From Bacteroidales bacterium (lineage in GTDB: Bacteria > Bacteroidota > Bacteroidia > Bacteroidales > UBA1715), in the NCBI GenBank assembly GCA_016714605.1, contig JADKDL010000009.1, positions 95,196-159,195 on the forward strand: a stretch of DNA of 64,000 nucleotides, given 5' to 3'. Position numbers and translations under genes: made by a program. Of this stretch, positions 1 to 10,501 are shown one piece after another. The notes beneath the pieces are model-generated. The model did not search any database. It was given only the letters and a program-made list of their open reading frames with translations, and was not told where the DNA came from. Numbering within the stretch: position 1 is the stretch's first letter; every line of letters begins with the position of its first letter.

Positions 1-342
1 AAAGATGGTTATGAATTTTTTCCTCAAAGCATAACTTTCAATAATATTCAAACCGATATTTCTGATATAGATTTTACTGCAACTACCCTAACTTCTGCAA
101 AAGACATATTGATATGTGCAATTTCCATATCTCCCAATCCGGCTAAAGACAAGATAACCGTAAATAGTTCGGAATATCTGTATGGATACGAATTGCTTGA
201 TATAAATGGAAAAACACATTTGTTGGAAAAACTGCAAGTAAAAAATCCTACAATAGACATCAGTACATTGGTAGCAGGAACTTATATTTTAAAACTTAGA
301 ACCATCAAAGGAATTTCGGAAATAAAGGTTATAAAGGAGTAA
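1..342 (+). CDS. C-terminal end of a secreted T9SS-sorted protein (5' truncated by window)
   Basis: The frame is open from base 1, so the gene begins outside the window. The visible part starts with DGYEFFPQSITFNNI...DIDFTAT, which resembles the end of the YTFSP-type beta-sandwich repeats of Bacteroidota surface proteins. It continues into a classical type A T9SS sorting domain: ISPNPAKDKITV, then YELLDINGK, then LVAGTYILKL and a basic end (IKVIKE). The protein is therefore expected to cross the outer membrane through T9SS and be attached to the surface or released. What the missing N-terminal part does cannot be told. A strong hairpin terminator follows 26 bases after the stop. Confidence 0.8.
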   Translation, partial: KDGYEFFPQSITFNNIQTDISDIDFTATTLTSAKDILICAISISPNPAKDKITVNSSEYLYGYELLDINGKTHLLEKLQVKNPTIDISTLVAGTYILKLRTIKGISEIKVIKE

Positions 343-367
343 ATAGGTAATTACTTATTTCAAACGC

Positions 368-400
368 AAAAAGGCACAAACGAACAGTTTGTGCCTTTTT
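368..400 (+). terminator. Rho-independent terminator after the first gene
   Basis: A perfect 14-bp stem (aaaaaggcacaaac at 368-381 and gtttgtgccttttt at 387-400) encloses a 5-base loop and ends in a T run. It lies directly downstream of the T9SS gene stop. Confidence 0.9.
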
Positions 401-660
401 GTATTACTTTGAAGTGGTCATTCAATTCACAATTTAGAATTTCAATGATAATGTAAATAGATAATTACTTGTAAAGTCAATAGATCCAAAATTACTAGTA
501 GTAACATCTGTTCTTATTTTGTAGAAAATCTTATGATTAACAAGAAATCCAACAGACAAAAACAAGTTCCATGTATTTTGACTATCAAACTCACAAATGA
601 GACGATTGGAATAAATATTTTGATAGTTATAGAAATAACATTTAAGCATATAACCAAAAC

Positions 661-751
661 ACCCCGTTTGGTGAAGCATCATCGCTTCGTCAGAGTATTC
701 AAGGCATCTTGCCTGTTTTGAAAATACCGAGCCGAGGCAGGTAAAAACATG
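661..751. repeat. Dispersed repeat header (GAAGC..GCTTCG hairpin plus GCCGAGGCAGG block)
   Basis: This stretch holds a gaagcatcatcgcttcg hairpin, then a block reading tattcaaggc..cctgtttt, then gccgaggcaggtaaaaacat. The first part recurs at 21606-21680 and 60015-60075. The second part recurs at about 44855-44885. It directly precedes the 42-bp array, so it looks like the head of the same element. The reading frames through it are shadows. Confidence 0.7.
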
Positions 752-982
752 GCGAGGGATATAAAATACATAGTCAGCCATATATTTTACCGCGTTGAGG
801 ATATAATTTATATGGTCAGCCATGTAATTTACCGGGTGAGGGATATATTTTATATAGTCAACCATATAAATTGCCGCGTTAAGGATATAATTTGTATGGT
901 CAGCCATATAATTTACCGAGCGAGGGATATAATTTACATGGTCAACCATATAAATTGCCGCGTTGAGGATATAAATTATATG
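752..982. repeat. Array of 42-bp near-palindromic repeats (about 5.5 units)
   Basis: Units of 42 bases start at about 752, 794, 836, 878, 920 and 962. Each contains an imperfect palindrome of the form taatttatatgg-tcag-ccatataattta followed by a GC-richer joint (ccgcgttgagg). Both strands are open here only because 42 is a multiple of three; the apparent 14-residue peptide repeats look like nothing known. One single unit with a perfect stem occurs at 44887-44922. Confidence 0.85.
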
Positions 983-1045
983 GTAAGGGTACTTCGATAC
1001 ATGGTAGGGGTACTTCAAAGTATGGTAGGGGTACTTCAAAACATG
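983..1045. repeat. Three 21-bp tandem repeats
   Basis: Three units of the type acttc-raa-r-tatggtaggggt follow the 42-bp array without a gap. The unit is half the length of the neighbouring array unit. The last unit runs into ggcatgttttgaagt, the inverted form of acttcaaaacatg, so the array ends in a hairpin. Confidence 0.75.
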
Positions 1046-1084
1046 GAGCGGCATGTTTTGAAGTGGGTAGATTGGTGTGGGAAA

Positions 1085-1550
1085 CTATTCGTTGGTTTCG
1101 GTGGCAGGTTTCATTTCGAAATGCCTTTTAAGTTCCCGAGCAATAGATTCAGAACCAGGAACACCCATTTTCACCGCTCCCTTTGCAGAGTTGTAGATGC
1201 TGAGAGAAGCAACGTAAGCATCGCTACCGGCAGCCGTACGGGTATCGCTTATCATTTCTGCCAAAGCAGATATTTCAAACTCTATTTGTTTAAGGTTTTT
1301 ATACAACTCAACATCTTTTTTCAGTTCCTCAAAATCGGTGTAAGGCGGAACAATACTCGGTTCTTGTTTACCAAACTGAAGACTTTTTTTCAACAAAAGA
1401 AAGTCTGCTATCATCAATTTTAGGGATGTTTTTTCTTTCTTTAGGAGTCATTTTAATACCGAAAGAAAATATTTTTTTTATTTCAGCAATATCCGACAGA
1501 ACTTTATTCACCTCATCGGTAGTGATAGACGCGCTAATTAAATTTGACAT
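1085..1550 (-). pseudogene. Conserved Bacteroidota hypothetical protein, frameshifted
   Basis: Two reading frames together give one protein. The first begins MSNLISASITTDEVNKVL at 1550 and runs to FVEKKS near 1375. The second continues LQFGKQEPSIVPPYTDFEEL and ends at 1085. This matches a family of about 150-residue Bacteroidota proteins that I know only as hypothetical (N-terminus SNLISASL, middle KQNPELVPPY, then AAGSEAYVAAL). The break lies at a run of seven or eight A/T bases, so a sequencing indel is likely. There is no signal peptide or membrane segment. Function is unknown. Confidence 0.65.
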
Positions 1551-1824
1551 GTTTTTTATAGTTTTAAAATGAATAATGAAATTAACCGAATGCCCCACGC
1601 AGCTTCCGCCCAAGAAGCGTGTTGAAAAATACAACAAAGGCACGCTTTGGAGTCTATAACAACTAAATTGAGAGTTTATTGTTCTTTGTGAAAAATAAAT
1701 TTGAGATTTTTTTTTGGGGGGGACTGAGTTATGAGTTTGTTTAAATTCGCAAATATCAAATTTGTATAGATGAGTATCTAATTGACTTTGGTGATTGATT
1801 CATAAAAATGACTATTTGCAGACT

Positions 1825-1938
1825 TCAAATTATCAGAACGGCAGAAGCCGTAATAGATGTCCCAATAGTCCATAATGTTTCAAAAATTGAGTTAATAATT
1901 GATTTAATGGTCTTTATTGACATTTTAAAATGTTTCAT
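1825..1938 (-). CDS. Small hydrophobic peptide (37 aa), smalltalk-like
   Basis: The start at 1938 is chosen because it sits 8 bases behind a clear AGGAG Shine-Dalgarno sequence, unusual for this AT-rich genome. The peptide begins MKHFKMSIKTIKSIINSI, then has a hydrophobic stretch (WTIGTSITASAVLII) reaching the C-terminus. Size and layout (short basic start, then a hydrophobic tail) resemble the short smalltalk proteins annotated in Bacteroides, but the sequence match is weak. The surrounding 270 bases on either side hold no other convincing gene. Confidence 0.4.
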   Translation of the reverse strand: MKHFKMSIKTIKSIINSIFETLWTIGTSITASAVLII

Positions 1939-2214
1939 GATAGACTCCTTTCTAATACTTAGTTGATTCAAAATGAATCGGGTTAAAATTAAAATAATTA
2001 TTTGAAGGACTATCGAAACAAAACTATTACAGCTCAAACCGTCTGCATAAAGCATCTTTCAATATTGATGGTAGATTTTTAATTTAAATTTAGATGGTTG
2101 TTGTTTTGCTTTTCATAATATATACACAATCAAATTAAATCCTTTTTTCAAAAATTTTGTTTGTAAACTAAAAATTATAAGAGGAATTGATTGTAGGTTG
2201 GAAATCACTTAATT

Positions 2215-3494
2215 TTATGATTCGTCATGACCTTTTGTCCACCAGTAATTAAAGGTTTCGTAAATATTTTTTTGCCAAGCCCTAATTTTAGTTTCTACTG
2301 ATAGTGAAATAACACTGCACTCTTTTTCAATTTCTTTACTTGTAATTGGGTCTAAATATATTCCTGATGATTTTGATGTAATTGTCCCAGGATAAATTAA
2401 TGCAACTCTTTTTGCATTGTAGTATTCGTGATAGACATACATTTGTCTTAAATCGTCTGGCGATGGATTATACCCGTTTAAATTTTTCCATTTAGTGTCT
2501 AGGACTACACAATCAGCTTTTTCTTTATTTACAACAATATCAGGTCTTATTTTGAACGATAACCCGACTGAGGTTTCCAAAAGTATTTTGATGTTTGTGC
2601 TGTTATTGTTGTCTGTTTCTCTTTGTGTTTTCTGATACTAATATATACGAACTGTTCCCACAGCTTATTCATATCAAACATTAGTGCCAAAACATTATTT
2701 CGTCCTTTACTAACATCTGGGTGGTATTTGAGCAACAATAACTTCGATATATCAATAGCTTTTTTGTATTGTAACGTCTTTCTGATAAAGTCCAACTTGT
2801 CAAATGTTGTTTCACTTACTTTAATTTCAGGCATTTCTGGAAAATGCAAAAGCAATGCTCCAATTCGGCTGTGCAATTCAACATTTGTGTTTATCTGTTT
2901 TAAAAGTTTAATTGTTTTATAAAGTATCGAGTGCAGAATGTGTTCATAATCATAAGTTGTATAATTAACGTAAAATCGCTCTTGATGAATTATATTTTGT
3001 TGTATGTGTTTTCCAAATAGAATATTACCTTTTAAGGCAGTTACGTTTTCCTCTTTTTTTCGATATTTCTTTATAAGTCCGTTATGTAATAGATATTCAA
3101 TCTCCTTAATGAACAACTCGAAATATAAGTCAAGAATAGAGTTTGACTTTAATTTCAATGAACTATTACTTGGTGAATGAATTTCAAATATTCCAACCGC
3201 AAAAAGCATATCAATTAAAATCTCACGCCATCTGTTCTTTTCATTTGAACCTTTTAATGAGTTATCAGCTTTTGGTAATACTTCAATAATGGTCTTACCT
3301 ATTTGAATTACTCCAACATACTCATTGAAACGAACACCATTATGAATAAGGGAAAAATATGGAACACCGTTTTCCCCATAAAATGATTGCAAAGCATTTA
3401 GCCTTGTTGCATCAAAAACAACTCCATCAATTTCTTGATTTAACTTTATGCTTTGATGTTCAAAAACAGTGATATGTTTCCCTTTAGCTGTCAT
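2215..3494 (-). pseudogene. mcrC: McrC, nuclease subunit of McrBC restriction system (frameshifted)
   Basis: The first part (3494 to about 2590) carries the McrC N-terminal region, with MTAKGKHITVFEHQSI, YVGVIQIGKTIIEVLPK, and the conserved stretch FVYISIRKH near its end. The second part (2580-2215) holds the PD-(D/E)xK nuclease core: IRPDIVV followed by VVLDTKWK. McrC is the endonuclease that cuts when McrB GTPase rings bind modified cytosines. The two parts are in different frames and meet around 2570-2590. The start overlaps the mcrB stop by four bases (ATGA), the usual translational coupling in this operon. The split would destroy the protein if it is real. Confidence 0.85.
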
Positions 3495-6191
3495 TTCTTC
3501 ATTAAAGAAAGTAAAGATTTACTAAATATGTCATTTGACATTTTTTCAATGTCTTTAATTTTATAAATCGTTCTTTCAGCGAAGCTTGAGGCGTCATAAT
3601 CTTCAAAGTCTGCAAAGATATTTTCATCATCTTTTTCAATAGGCTCAAAAAATTCTTTACCAATCACTAAGCCTATTTTACCATAATCACCATAGAAATA
3701 TTCCTGTAATAATGGAATAATTTTGTTTTGAAAGGCTGATTTAAGGTCATCGAAATTACAAACAGACATAAAATAGCTATGCCCTATCTGATGGTCTTTG
3801 TCAAGTAATTTTTCAATTCTTTTATTTATTGTGTTTAATAATAGTGGCAATTCGATATTGTCTAAAAAACCATTTTCTGATTTTAGTTTTCCTTCACTTG
3901 CAATTAATGAAGGCTTTGGCGGCATTTCTTCAAAGCTAAAACGCCGTCTTAATGCTGCATCTAAAGCTTCTACACTTCTATCAGCAGTATTCATTGTGCC
4001 AATAATATAGAGGTTTGGCGGAACACCAAACCTCTCTTTACTATATGGTAATATAGCTTCCAGTGCTTCGTCATTTCCTAAACGCTTGTCATCTTCGATG
4101 AGTGTAATTAATTCTCCAAATATTTGTGAAACATTTCCACGATTTATTTCATCAATAATTAAACGAACCGTTTAGGATTTTTAGTTTTAAAGTCCGATTT
4201 GAAAGAGAATTACTAATTCTTTTTATCCAAAACTCGTGACCTAGATTCCTTGCTTGATGTTTTAATTTGTTTTTCTTTTTTAATTGCATTTAATACTGAC
4301 CAATAAGCAGAAGAATTACTACCTCCAATGACTTCCCGAAACCGGTCGTTAATGTTACTTACATCATCAAGGTTTTTAATGACGGATTGAAGTTTTGTTA
4401 GCCTTGCTTTTGATACAGTGTAAGTTCGTGTCCCATCGTGATGTTTTATAATAAAATTACCTTGTTTGGAAATACTTTCAACTAAAACCGTTCCTCCTGA
4501 TTTGGTTTCTAATTCAACCTTTTGACCATTTAATAATTTTTCTTCGATACTATCTGCAAACTAACTACACAAAAATTGAGAAATCTAAACCTTTTGTTCT
4601 TGGGTCTCTTAATTGAGCTTATCCAATGATTTTCTATACACAGAATCCTAAAAATACCATATTCTATTCGATAAATTACAGGGTCGCCTTCCTTTTCTGG
4701 CTCAATAGGTTTTATTCCTTCAATGAAGTCTTCATAATTCATACTTTGATGAAAAGTAGTAAAGACAATTTGTCCCTCTTTAATTAGTCTATCAAACTCT
4801 TTTTTAATTTCTACTCTAGGCTGCTTTAAATCAAACTCTGGATTTGCAATTGCAACCGATTTATTTATGGTGTTATATGTTTTTCCTGTTCCCGGAGGAC
4901 CGAAAAGTATTTGATTTAAAGTTGAAGACATATTATTATTTAATTTTAATTCGCTCGAATTATTGATACTGGCTTTTTCATATTCAAATCGAGTGTTGAA
5001 AAAAGGAATAAATATTTTTTTATTGGCATCTTCAATTTCATTTTTTGGAATTGAGATGCACGTAGAATTATCATTTGGTGTCCACCATTTCTTTTCATCT
5101 TGATATGAACCTTCATTTTCTGCTTCAGAAATAATTTCATAAGAACGTTGTAACCAGCCTTCATCACCAAAATCCTCAAATTCACATTCTTCGGCATCAC
5201 TTGTTATTTTACCAATAACTTCTAAATGGCTATTCCCTCTGCATAAATAGAAATAATCACCAATTTTCATTTGTTTTGAAAAAGTGTCACCTTGTGTTTG
5301 ATAAGAAGTTCCTTTAGCTTTTGTTTGACCATGGACAATAACTAAATTATTATCATTAAAGTAATTGAATGCATTTTCACCAATGTCTTTACCACTCATT
5401 GAAACTTTAAATACTGTTTCATCTAATTTCAAAGTGATACTTAATATTGAATTTTCGAGTGAATTATCGCCATATACTTTCTTATTGAACAAACCATCAT
5501 AATAGGAAAAAAATGTATTGAATTTATAAATTCCATTTTCAGAAATGGATTTTATAATATTATGAATCCTTGTAACATTGTTAGATTTAGCACTTTTCCT
5601 TTTTATGCTTTTATTTTTCTCTAGAATCTCATTTAGCACAAATCCTTGTACACTAATTGTTACACTAGTTGAAGCAGGGAAAGCGGTTAATCCATTGTTT
5701 GAGTGTAATTTAACATTATCAAGCTTGTCACTTGAATTTATAAGAACAATCCTGTCGTTGTAATTGAATGTTGATTTTAGCTCGTCATATTTTTTGTTAC
5801 CAGAAAGAATATAGTAGCTGACGAAACTCTGTGCTTGAGCATCTTTGATTAACTGCAAAATGTTAACTTGCTGTGGATGAATAAATGGTTGAAAGTTGGC
5901 TTTTACCCTTGAAATATGTTCTGGGTAAATTTCGTGAAGTTGTAGAAATTGGTCGTTTGAACAATTTATCTCTTGAATTTGAGCAAATAAAATACTATGT
6001 CCTTGATTAATAGTTTTAACCGTTCCTATTAGTAATCTGTCTACACCAATGAAAATAGCATTGTCGTTGATATTTAATTTTCCATAAACATTATTCCACC
6101 TGCTTTCCATTGGATCTTCCCATAGAACGGTTCTTTTAGCCGAGTCATATTGTTCAAGTTGGCTTATTCTAGTTAAAAGAGTTTTTAACAT
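3491..6191 (-). pseudogene. mcrB: McrB-like AAA+ GTPase of McrBC system, with several frame breaks
   Basis: The N-terminal 480 residues (from MLKTLLTRISQLEQYD at 6191) contain a DNA-recognition region ending in an EVE-like segment (KIGDYFYLCRGNSHLEVIG). The Walker A motif GPPGTGKT and the THQS-type stretch FTTFHQSMNYEDFIEGI follow. In other frames come an inserted segment (LLNGQKVELETKSGG to YWSVLNAIKKEKQ, about 4560-4270), then FVLIIDEINRGNVSQIFGE (Walker B, McrB signature near 4165), and finally NTADRSVEALDAALRRRF with the sensor and arginine finger. At least three single-base shifts lie between 4150 and 4640. One is a missing T just before the Walker B helix. mcrC follows with a 4-bp overlap. 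Confidence 0.8.
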
Positions 6192-6371
6192 TTTATTTTG
6201 ATTTTAATGTTTTATTTTCATCAATTCTTCAATACATATAACCCCTCGTTCATATAGGTTTGTAACCCAAACCTGGAATTAAAGACCTACTCATAAAACG
6301 AAAATCTTTTATTTCAAAAATTTCGGTTGCAAAGCTAAATTAGTGGAGTTTCTATGATTTGTGACCGACCA

Positions 6372-6509
6372 TCATTTTTTCATAGTCATTTTGTCCTTTT
6401 TTATATATTCTAAAATTTGCTCAGGACTCATATTTTTTATATCTGTGTTTACTTTAACTCTAATGTCACGCATCATTTTAACACAATCAAATTTTTTGTC
6501 AGTTTTCAT
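6372..6509 (-). CDS. Small antitoxin-like protein (45 aa) paired with PIN fragment
   Basis: The protein begins MKTDKKFDCVKMMRDIRV and continues with NMSPEQILEYIKKDK. Short proteins of this type (M-K-T-x-K-x-F-D-C-V-x-M start) accompany PIN-domain toxins in Bacteroidota and are presumed antitoxins. It starts 14 bases after the stop of the truncated PIN gene on the same strand, so the two were one operon. It is intact even though its toxin is not. Confidence 0.6.
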   Translation of the reverse strand: MKTDKKFDCVKMMRDIRVKVNTDIKNMSPEQILEYIKKDKMTMKK

Positions 6510-6523
6510 AATTTATCAAATAC

Positions 6524-6670
6524 CTATTCTCTCTCTGTTAAATCGGAAATCACTAGCTTGTATTCTCCACATAAGATCTCGTCAAAAAGCAACTTAGTAT
6601 CAATATTGAATTCATCATCAAAATATCCACCAAGTACCGAAGTATCTATATATATCTGTAATTTCTTCAT
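6524..6670 (-). pseudogene. Truncated PIN-domain (VapC-like) toxin remnant
   Basis: From the start at 6670 the product reads MKKLQIYIDTSVLGGYFDDE and then FDEILCGEYKLVISDLTERE before a stop. The first strand and the catalytic Asp of the PIN fold (IYIDTSVLGG) are present. A PIN protein is normally about 130-150 residues. Here the C-terminal two thirds, with the other acidic residues, are absent, so RNase activity is not expected. The start is chosen at the Met next to the first beta strand; the 126 upstream bases in frame are not conserved-looking. Confidence 0.65.
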
Positions 6671-7105
6671 TAATTTTATTTTATCTTCAAAGATATGACT
6701 TTTTAGATAAAAACTTTTTGGGAGTAGTTTTTTTTGTTTTGCCCCTTTCATTGGTACTTTGAGAGAAGCATGTATTTGTTTTATGATATGGTGCAAAAGC
6801 GAGTGTAGGTTTTAAATGACAGTGAAGACAATGTCGTTGGCGAAAAAGAAAGAAATAGAAATATGCTAAAAATATAAAGATTGATTATTGCTTTCTCTTA
6901 ATCCTTACTGAATTTTTGATTTAATCTCACCCCTCTTTTCAAACAAAAACACCCCCTTTTATACAACTATACTTTGTAATTTTACCCTATAGGGAAACAA
7001 ATATATTCGTAAAGAAACATCCTAAATTAATTCAGCTTTCATAGTAAGTATTTGAAGTTTGAGTTTTATGTTCCTTTGAACAGATAAAAACAAAATTACA
7101 AACAG
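6671..7105. other. Intergenic region before the pectate lyase gene
   Basis: No gene is visible. At about 6818-6855 a stretch reading gacagtgaagac..gttggcgaaaaa matches, inverted, the tail module of the dispersed repeat at 44771-44805. The part next to the pectate lyase start is AT-rich and probably carries its promoter (tatactttg near 6968 is close to the Bacteroidota -7 pattern but one base short). Confidence 0.4.
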
Positions 7106-10100
7106 ATGAAGAAACTTTTACTTATTATTTCGGGATTGATGTGTACCATAGCTGCGTGGACTCAATCGGTTACTATTACAAAACAGGGCGGTTGGTTCGA
7201 AACTGCTTTTGTGGAATGGACTCCCGTTGCCAATGCTGATAAATACAATGTATATTACTCGGGAGGAGGCGTTACTAATCAACTTATTGACGAGCCGCTT
7301 ATTCGTAGCTACGGTAGTTATTTCAGAGCCGATGTTCCCGGAATTACTGCTGGTACATATACCCTCAAAGTTATTCCTGTAGTTGGTGGTGTTGAAAAAA
7401 CTGCTGCTCAAACTCAAAACATAACCGTAATAGCTCACGACCGCGCTGGTTTTGCTTTCTCAAACAGTCGCATTCCGGGTGCTTATAAAGCAAATGGAAC
7501 TCCTAAAGATGGTGCGGTGGTTTGATACATAACTCAAAACACAAAAAACACCGTTTCGCTCAACGTTACCGGAGCTTCGGCTAATCCTTGCGTAGGTTTA
7601 CAAACAATTCTCGACGGATTTAAGAAAGGTCAAGACAGTCGTCCGCTTATTATAAGAATGGTAGGACAAATTTCTGATTTAGACTACCTGATAACGGGCG
7701 ATTTGGTAATTGAAAACAACAATTCTGCTTCAAGCTATATCACGCTCGAAGGTATTGGCGAAGATGCTACTGCCGATGGTTGGGGAATACGTGTTAAGAA
7801 TGCTGTAAATGTTGAAATTCGTAACCTAGGAACAATGAATTGCAACAGTTCTGAGGGCGACAATATTGGTCTGCAACAGAATACCCAATATGTCTGGGTG
7901 CATAACTGCGATTTTTTCTATGGCGATGCCGGTACCGATGCCGACCAAGCTAAGGGCGATGGCGCGTTAGATTGCAAGAAATCTACCTACGTAACCTTTT
8001 CTTACAACCACTTTTGGGATTCGGGCAAATCGAACCTACTGGGCTTGAGCGAAGGAACCACAGTCGGGTGGTTCATAACCTACCACCACAACTGGTACGA
8101 CCATTCCGACTCGCCACCCGCGTGTCAGCGATTATTCCGCTCATGTTTATAATAATTACTACGATGGTAATGCAAAATACGGCATGGGCTCTACCCTTGG
8201 CTCATCTGTTTTTGCTGAAGGAAACTATTTCCCGCAAATTGCAAATATCCCATGCTCACCTCCATGCAAGGTTCTGATGTGTATGATGAAACTACCGGAA
8301 CCAACGACTATAATGAGATGCCTACATTCTCAAGCGAAAATGGTGGTACAATAAAAGCGTTCAACAACTATATGGAAGGTCAAAAACGATTTGTAAAATA
8401 TGCCGATAATACCGTTACCAACCCCGACCCAACAAAAGATTTCGATGCTTATGTGGTTGCTGCAAAAAACGATAAAGTCCCGGCTACTGTTGTATCTGCC
8501 TATGGAGGCAATAAACACAATAATTTCGATACCGATGTTTCTGTAATGTACCAATACACTGCTCAGAACCCAGCCGATGCGAAAACTACGGTAGAAAAAT
8601 ATGCAGGTAGAATGAACAGTGGCGATTTTAAATGGACATTCAACAATAGCGTCGATGATGCCTCGTATGCGGTAAACCAAGCTTTGAAAACAGCACTTGT
8701 TACTTACCAAACAAAATTGGTCTATGTGCAGGGCGAAGGTAAACCCTTGAATCAAGCTCCTATAGTAGCAATAAGTTCGCCCCAATCGGGAACTACATTT
8801 ACCCTTGACACAACCATAGCCATACAAGCCACTGCAACCGATGCCGATGGTACCGCAAGCAATGTGGTTTTCTATGCAAAACTCACCTCTGCAACATCAG
8901 AAACCGAAATATCTACCGACAATAGTTCACCTTATGAAGCAAGCTGGAAACCCACCGCAGCTGGAACATATATAGTTTATGCTAAGGCTACTGATAATGC
9001 AGGAAAAACCGCATTGTCTGACCAATCGTACAGTATCGTTATCGACGACCCTTTAGTTAACAATCCGCCAACTATTTCGGTAAGCACCGCACAAAGCAGC
9101 TATGCCGAAAATACCGATATCACTGTAACAGCAACTGCAAAAGACGACAAGGCTATTGCAAAAGTAGAATTCTTCAACGGCACTTCACTGCTCAAAACCG
9201 TAACCAGCGAACCATATCTTTATACTTTGACATCGGCAGCGAAAGGCAACTACACCATAACGGCAGTTGCAACAGACGATGAAGGCTTGTCGAGCTCTGC
9301 TACATGTTCCTTTTCTGTAGATGAGATTACTGCCTCCGATTTGGTTCACAATTTCACACTTTCTGGTACCTCTAGCACTTTCTTCACAATTACCGGAAAT
9401 CTTTCAACAGCCAAAGGAACCTTTAGCTATGCTGGTTTGAACCTTACTCAGTGTCTTAAGATTGAATCTGCAACTAATATTACCTTTTCAACTGCCAAAG
9501 AAGCTACCTTGGTATTGGTATTTAATGAAACCTTTGTAGGAAGAATAAAAATTAATAATACCGACTATACTGCTATAGCTGGAATAGTTACACTTACGCT
9601 TCCGGCAGGCAATCATACTATTCTGAAAACAGATTCAGGTAACCTATATTACATGAGTATAACCTACACCAATACAATTCCGAAGGCAGAGCAAACCATT
9701 CAACTTTCTGAAGGTTGGAATATGATTTCATTATATGTAAAAGCCGACGATGCTTCGGTTGCAGCAGTTTTTCCTCATGCAACGATAGTAAAAACACAAA
9801 ACTCGTTTTTTAATGTGGTCAATAAAGCTTACTTAAACTCGTTGCAAACATTAGAACCTGGAGTTGGTTATTTGGTTTACAATACAATAAACGAAACTCT
9901 TACCATTACTGGAACAAGTGTTTCAAAACCAGCTCCTCAGCTAGAAACTGGCTGGAATCTAATTGGAATTATGACCAATGCAGCTATACAAAATGTATTT
10001 CCAACAGCAACAATCGTTAAAAATTTCAACGGTTTCTACGAATTAGGCAATAGTCAAAGTTTGTTCTCGCAATTCGAAGCCGGAAAAGCATATTTTGTAA

Positions 10101-10108
10101 AGAAATAA
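7106..10108 (+). pseudogene. Secreted PL1-family pectate lyase with Ig-like, beta-sandwich and two-repeat C-terminal domains (frame-disrupted)
   Basis: The start at 7106 gives a signal peptide (KKLLLIISGLMCTIAAWTQ), then a fibronectin-like segment, then the PL1 beta-helix: VEIRNLGTMNCNSSEGDNIG, VWVHNCDFFYGDAGTDAD, GALDCKKSTYVTFSYNHFWD, the HPRVS..YSAHVYNNYYDG stretch, and PMLTSMQGSDVYDE. It cleaves pectate by beta-elimination outside the cell. Two Ig-like repeats (about 8755-9340), a sandwich domain starting DLVHNFTLSGTSSTFF, and a WNMIS/WNLIG C-terminal domain follow. There are three disruptions: an in-frame TGA at 7523, a shift near 8115 in gactcgccaccc, and a compensating shift near 8235 where ttcccgcaaa has one C and one A too many. 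The last two restore the frame, pointing to base-call indels. Confidence 0.85.
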
Positions 10109-10133
10109 ATGAGGATACAATATATTTTTAAGA

Positions 10134-10173
10134 AGCGTGATGAGTTTTTTTACTCATCACGCTATTTTTTTTT
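10134..10173 (+). terminator. Rho-independent terminator after pectate lyase
   Basis: A perfect 12-bp stem, agcgtgatgagt at 10134-10145 and actcatcacgct at 10152-10163, has a T6 loop and is followed by a nine-T run. Confidence 0.92.
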
Positions 10174-10501
10174 AATTTCTTTAGAACTAAATTACACCTT
10201 TTAAGTTGCATTAATGCCTGTGATTAAGGGAGTTAATTTTTTTCAATAATTGATGGCTTTAAAAAAAGGTATAAAATGCTGATTTAAATCAATGGAGTTA
10301 AACAAACATTATTCACTATTTTTTTGTAAACTGCAACAATTCAAGAAAACAGAATTACTTATCATAAAAAAAGATAAGAACAAAAATGCTAATTTCTAAT
10401 TGCTATTAAAGTAAAAACAAAACGATAAGATTTTTACTCTATGCATTATGATTAAAAAAACAAATTATGAAACCAACAATTAACTAACTTAAAATATACC
10501 T
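10174..10501. other. AT-rich intergenic leader before sensor kinase
   Basis: No gene, repeat family or clear hairpin is visible in this stretch. It is very AT-rich and presumably holds the promoter of the sensor kinase gene that begins at 10502. Confidence 0.3.

Noticed and set aside
434..1054. Open frames on both strands across the repeat array (up to 206 residues)
   Set aside because: They are kept open by 42- and 21-bp repeat units and give simple peptide repeats with no known fold or start signal. The DNA-level palindromes explain the conservation better.
6240..6300. Possible riboswitch or tRNA-like fold upstream of mcrB
   Set aside because: Only a short aggttt..aaacct hairpin is visible; no cloverleaf or known riboswitch core could be built.
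7106..10108. Use of TGA as a sense codon
   Set aside because: Only one internal TGA is seen, while TGA is the normal stop of other genes such as the sensor kinase at 13756.
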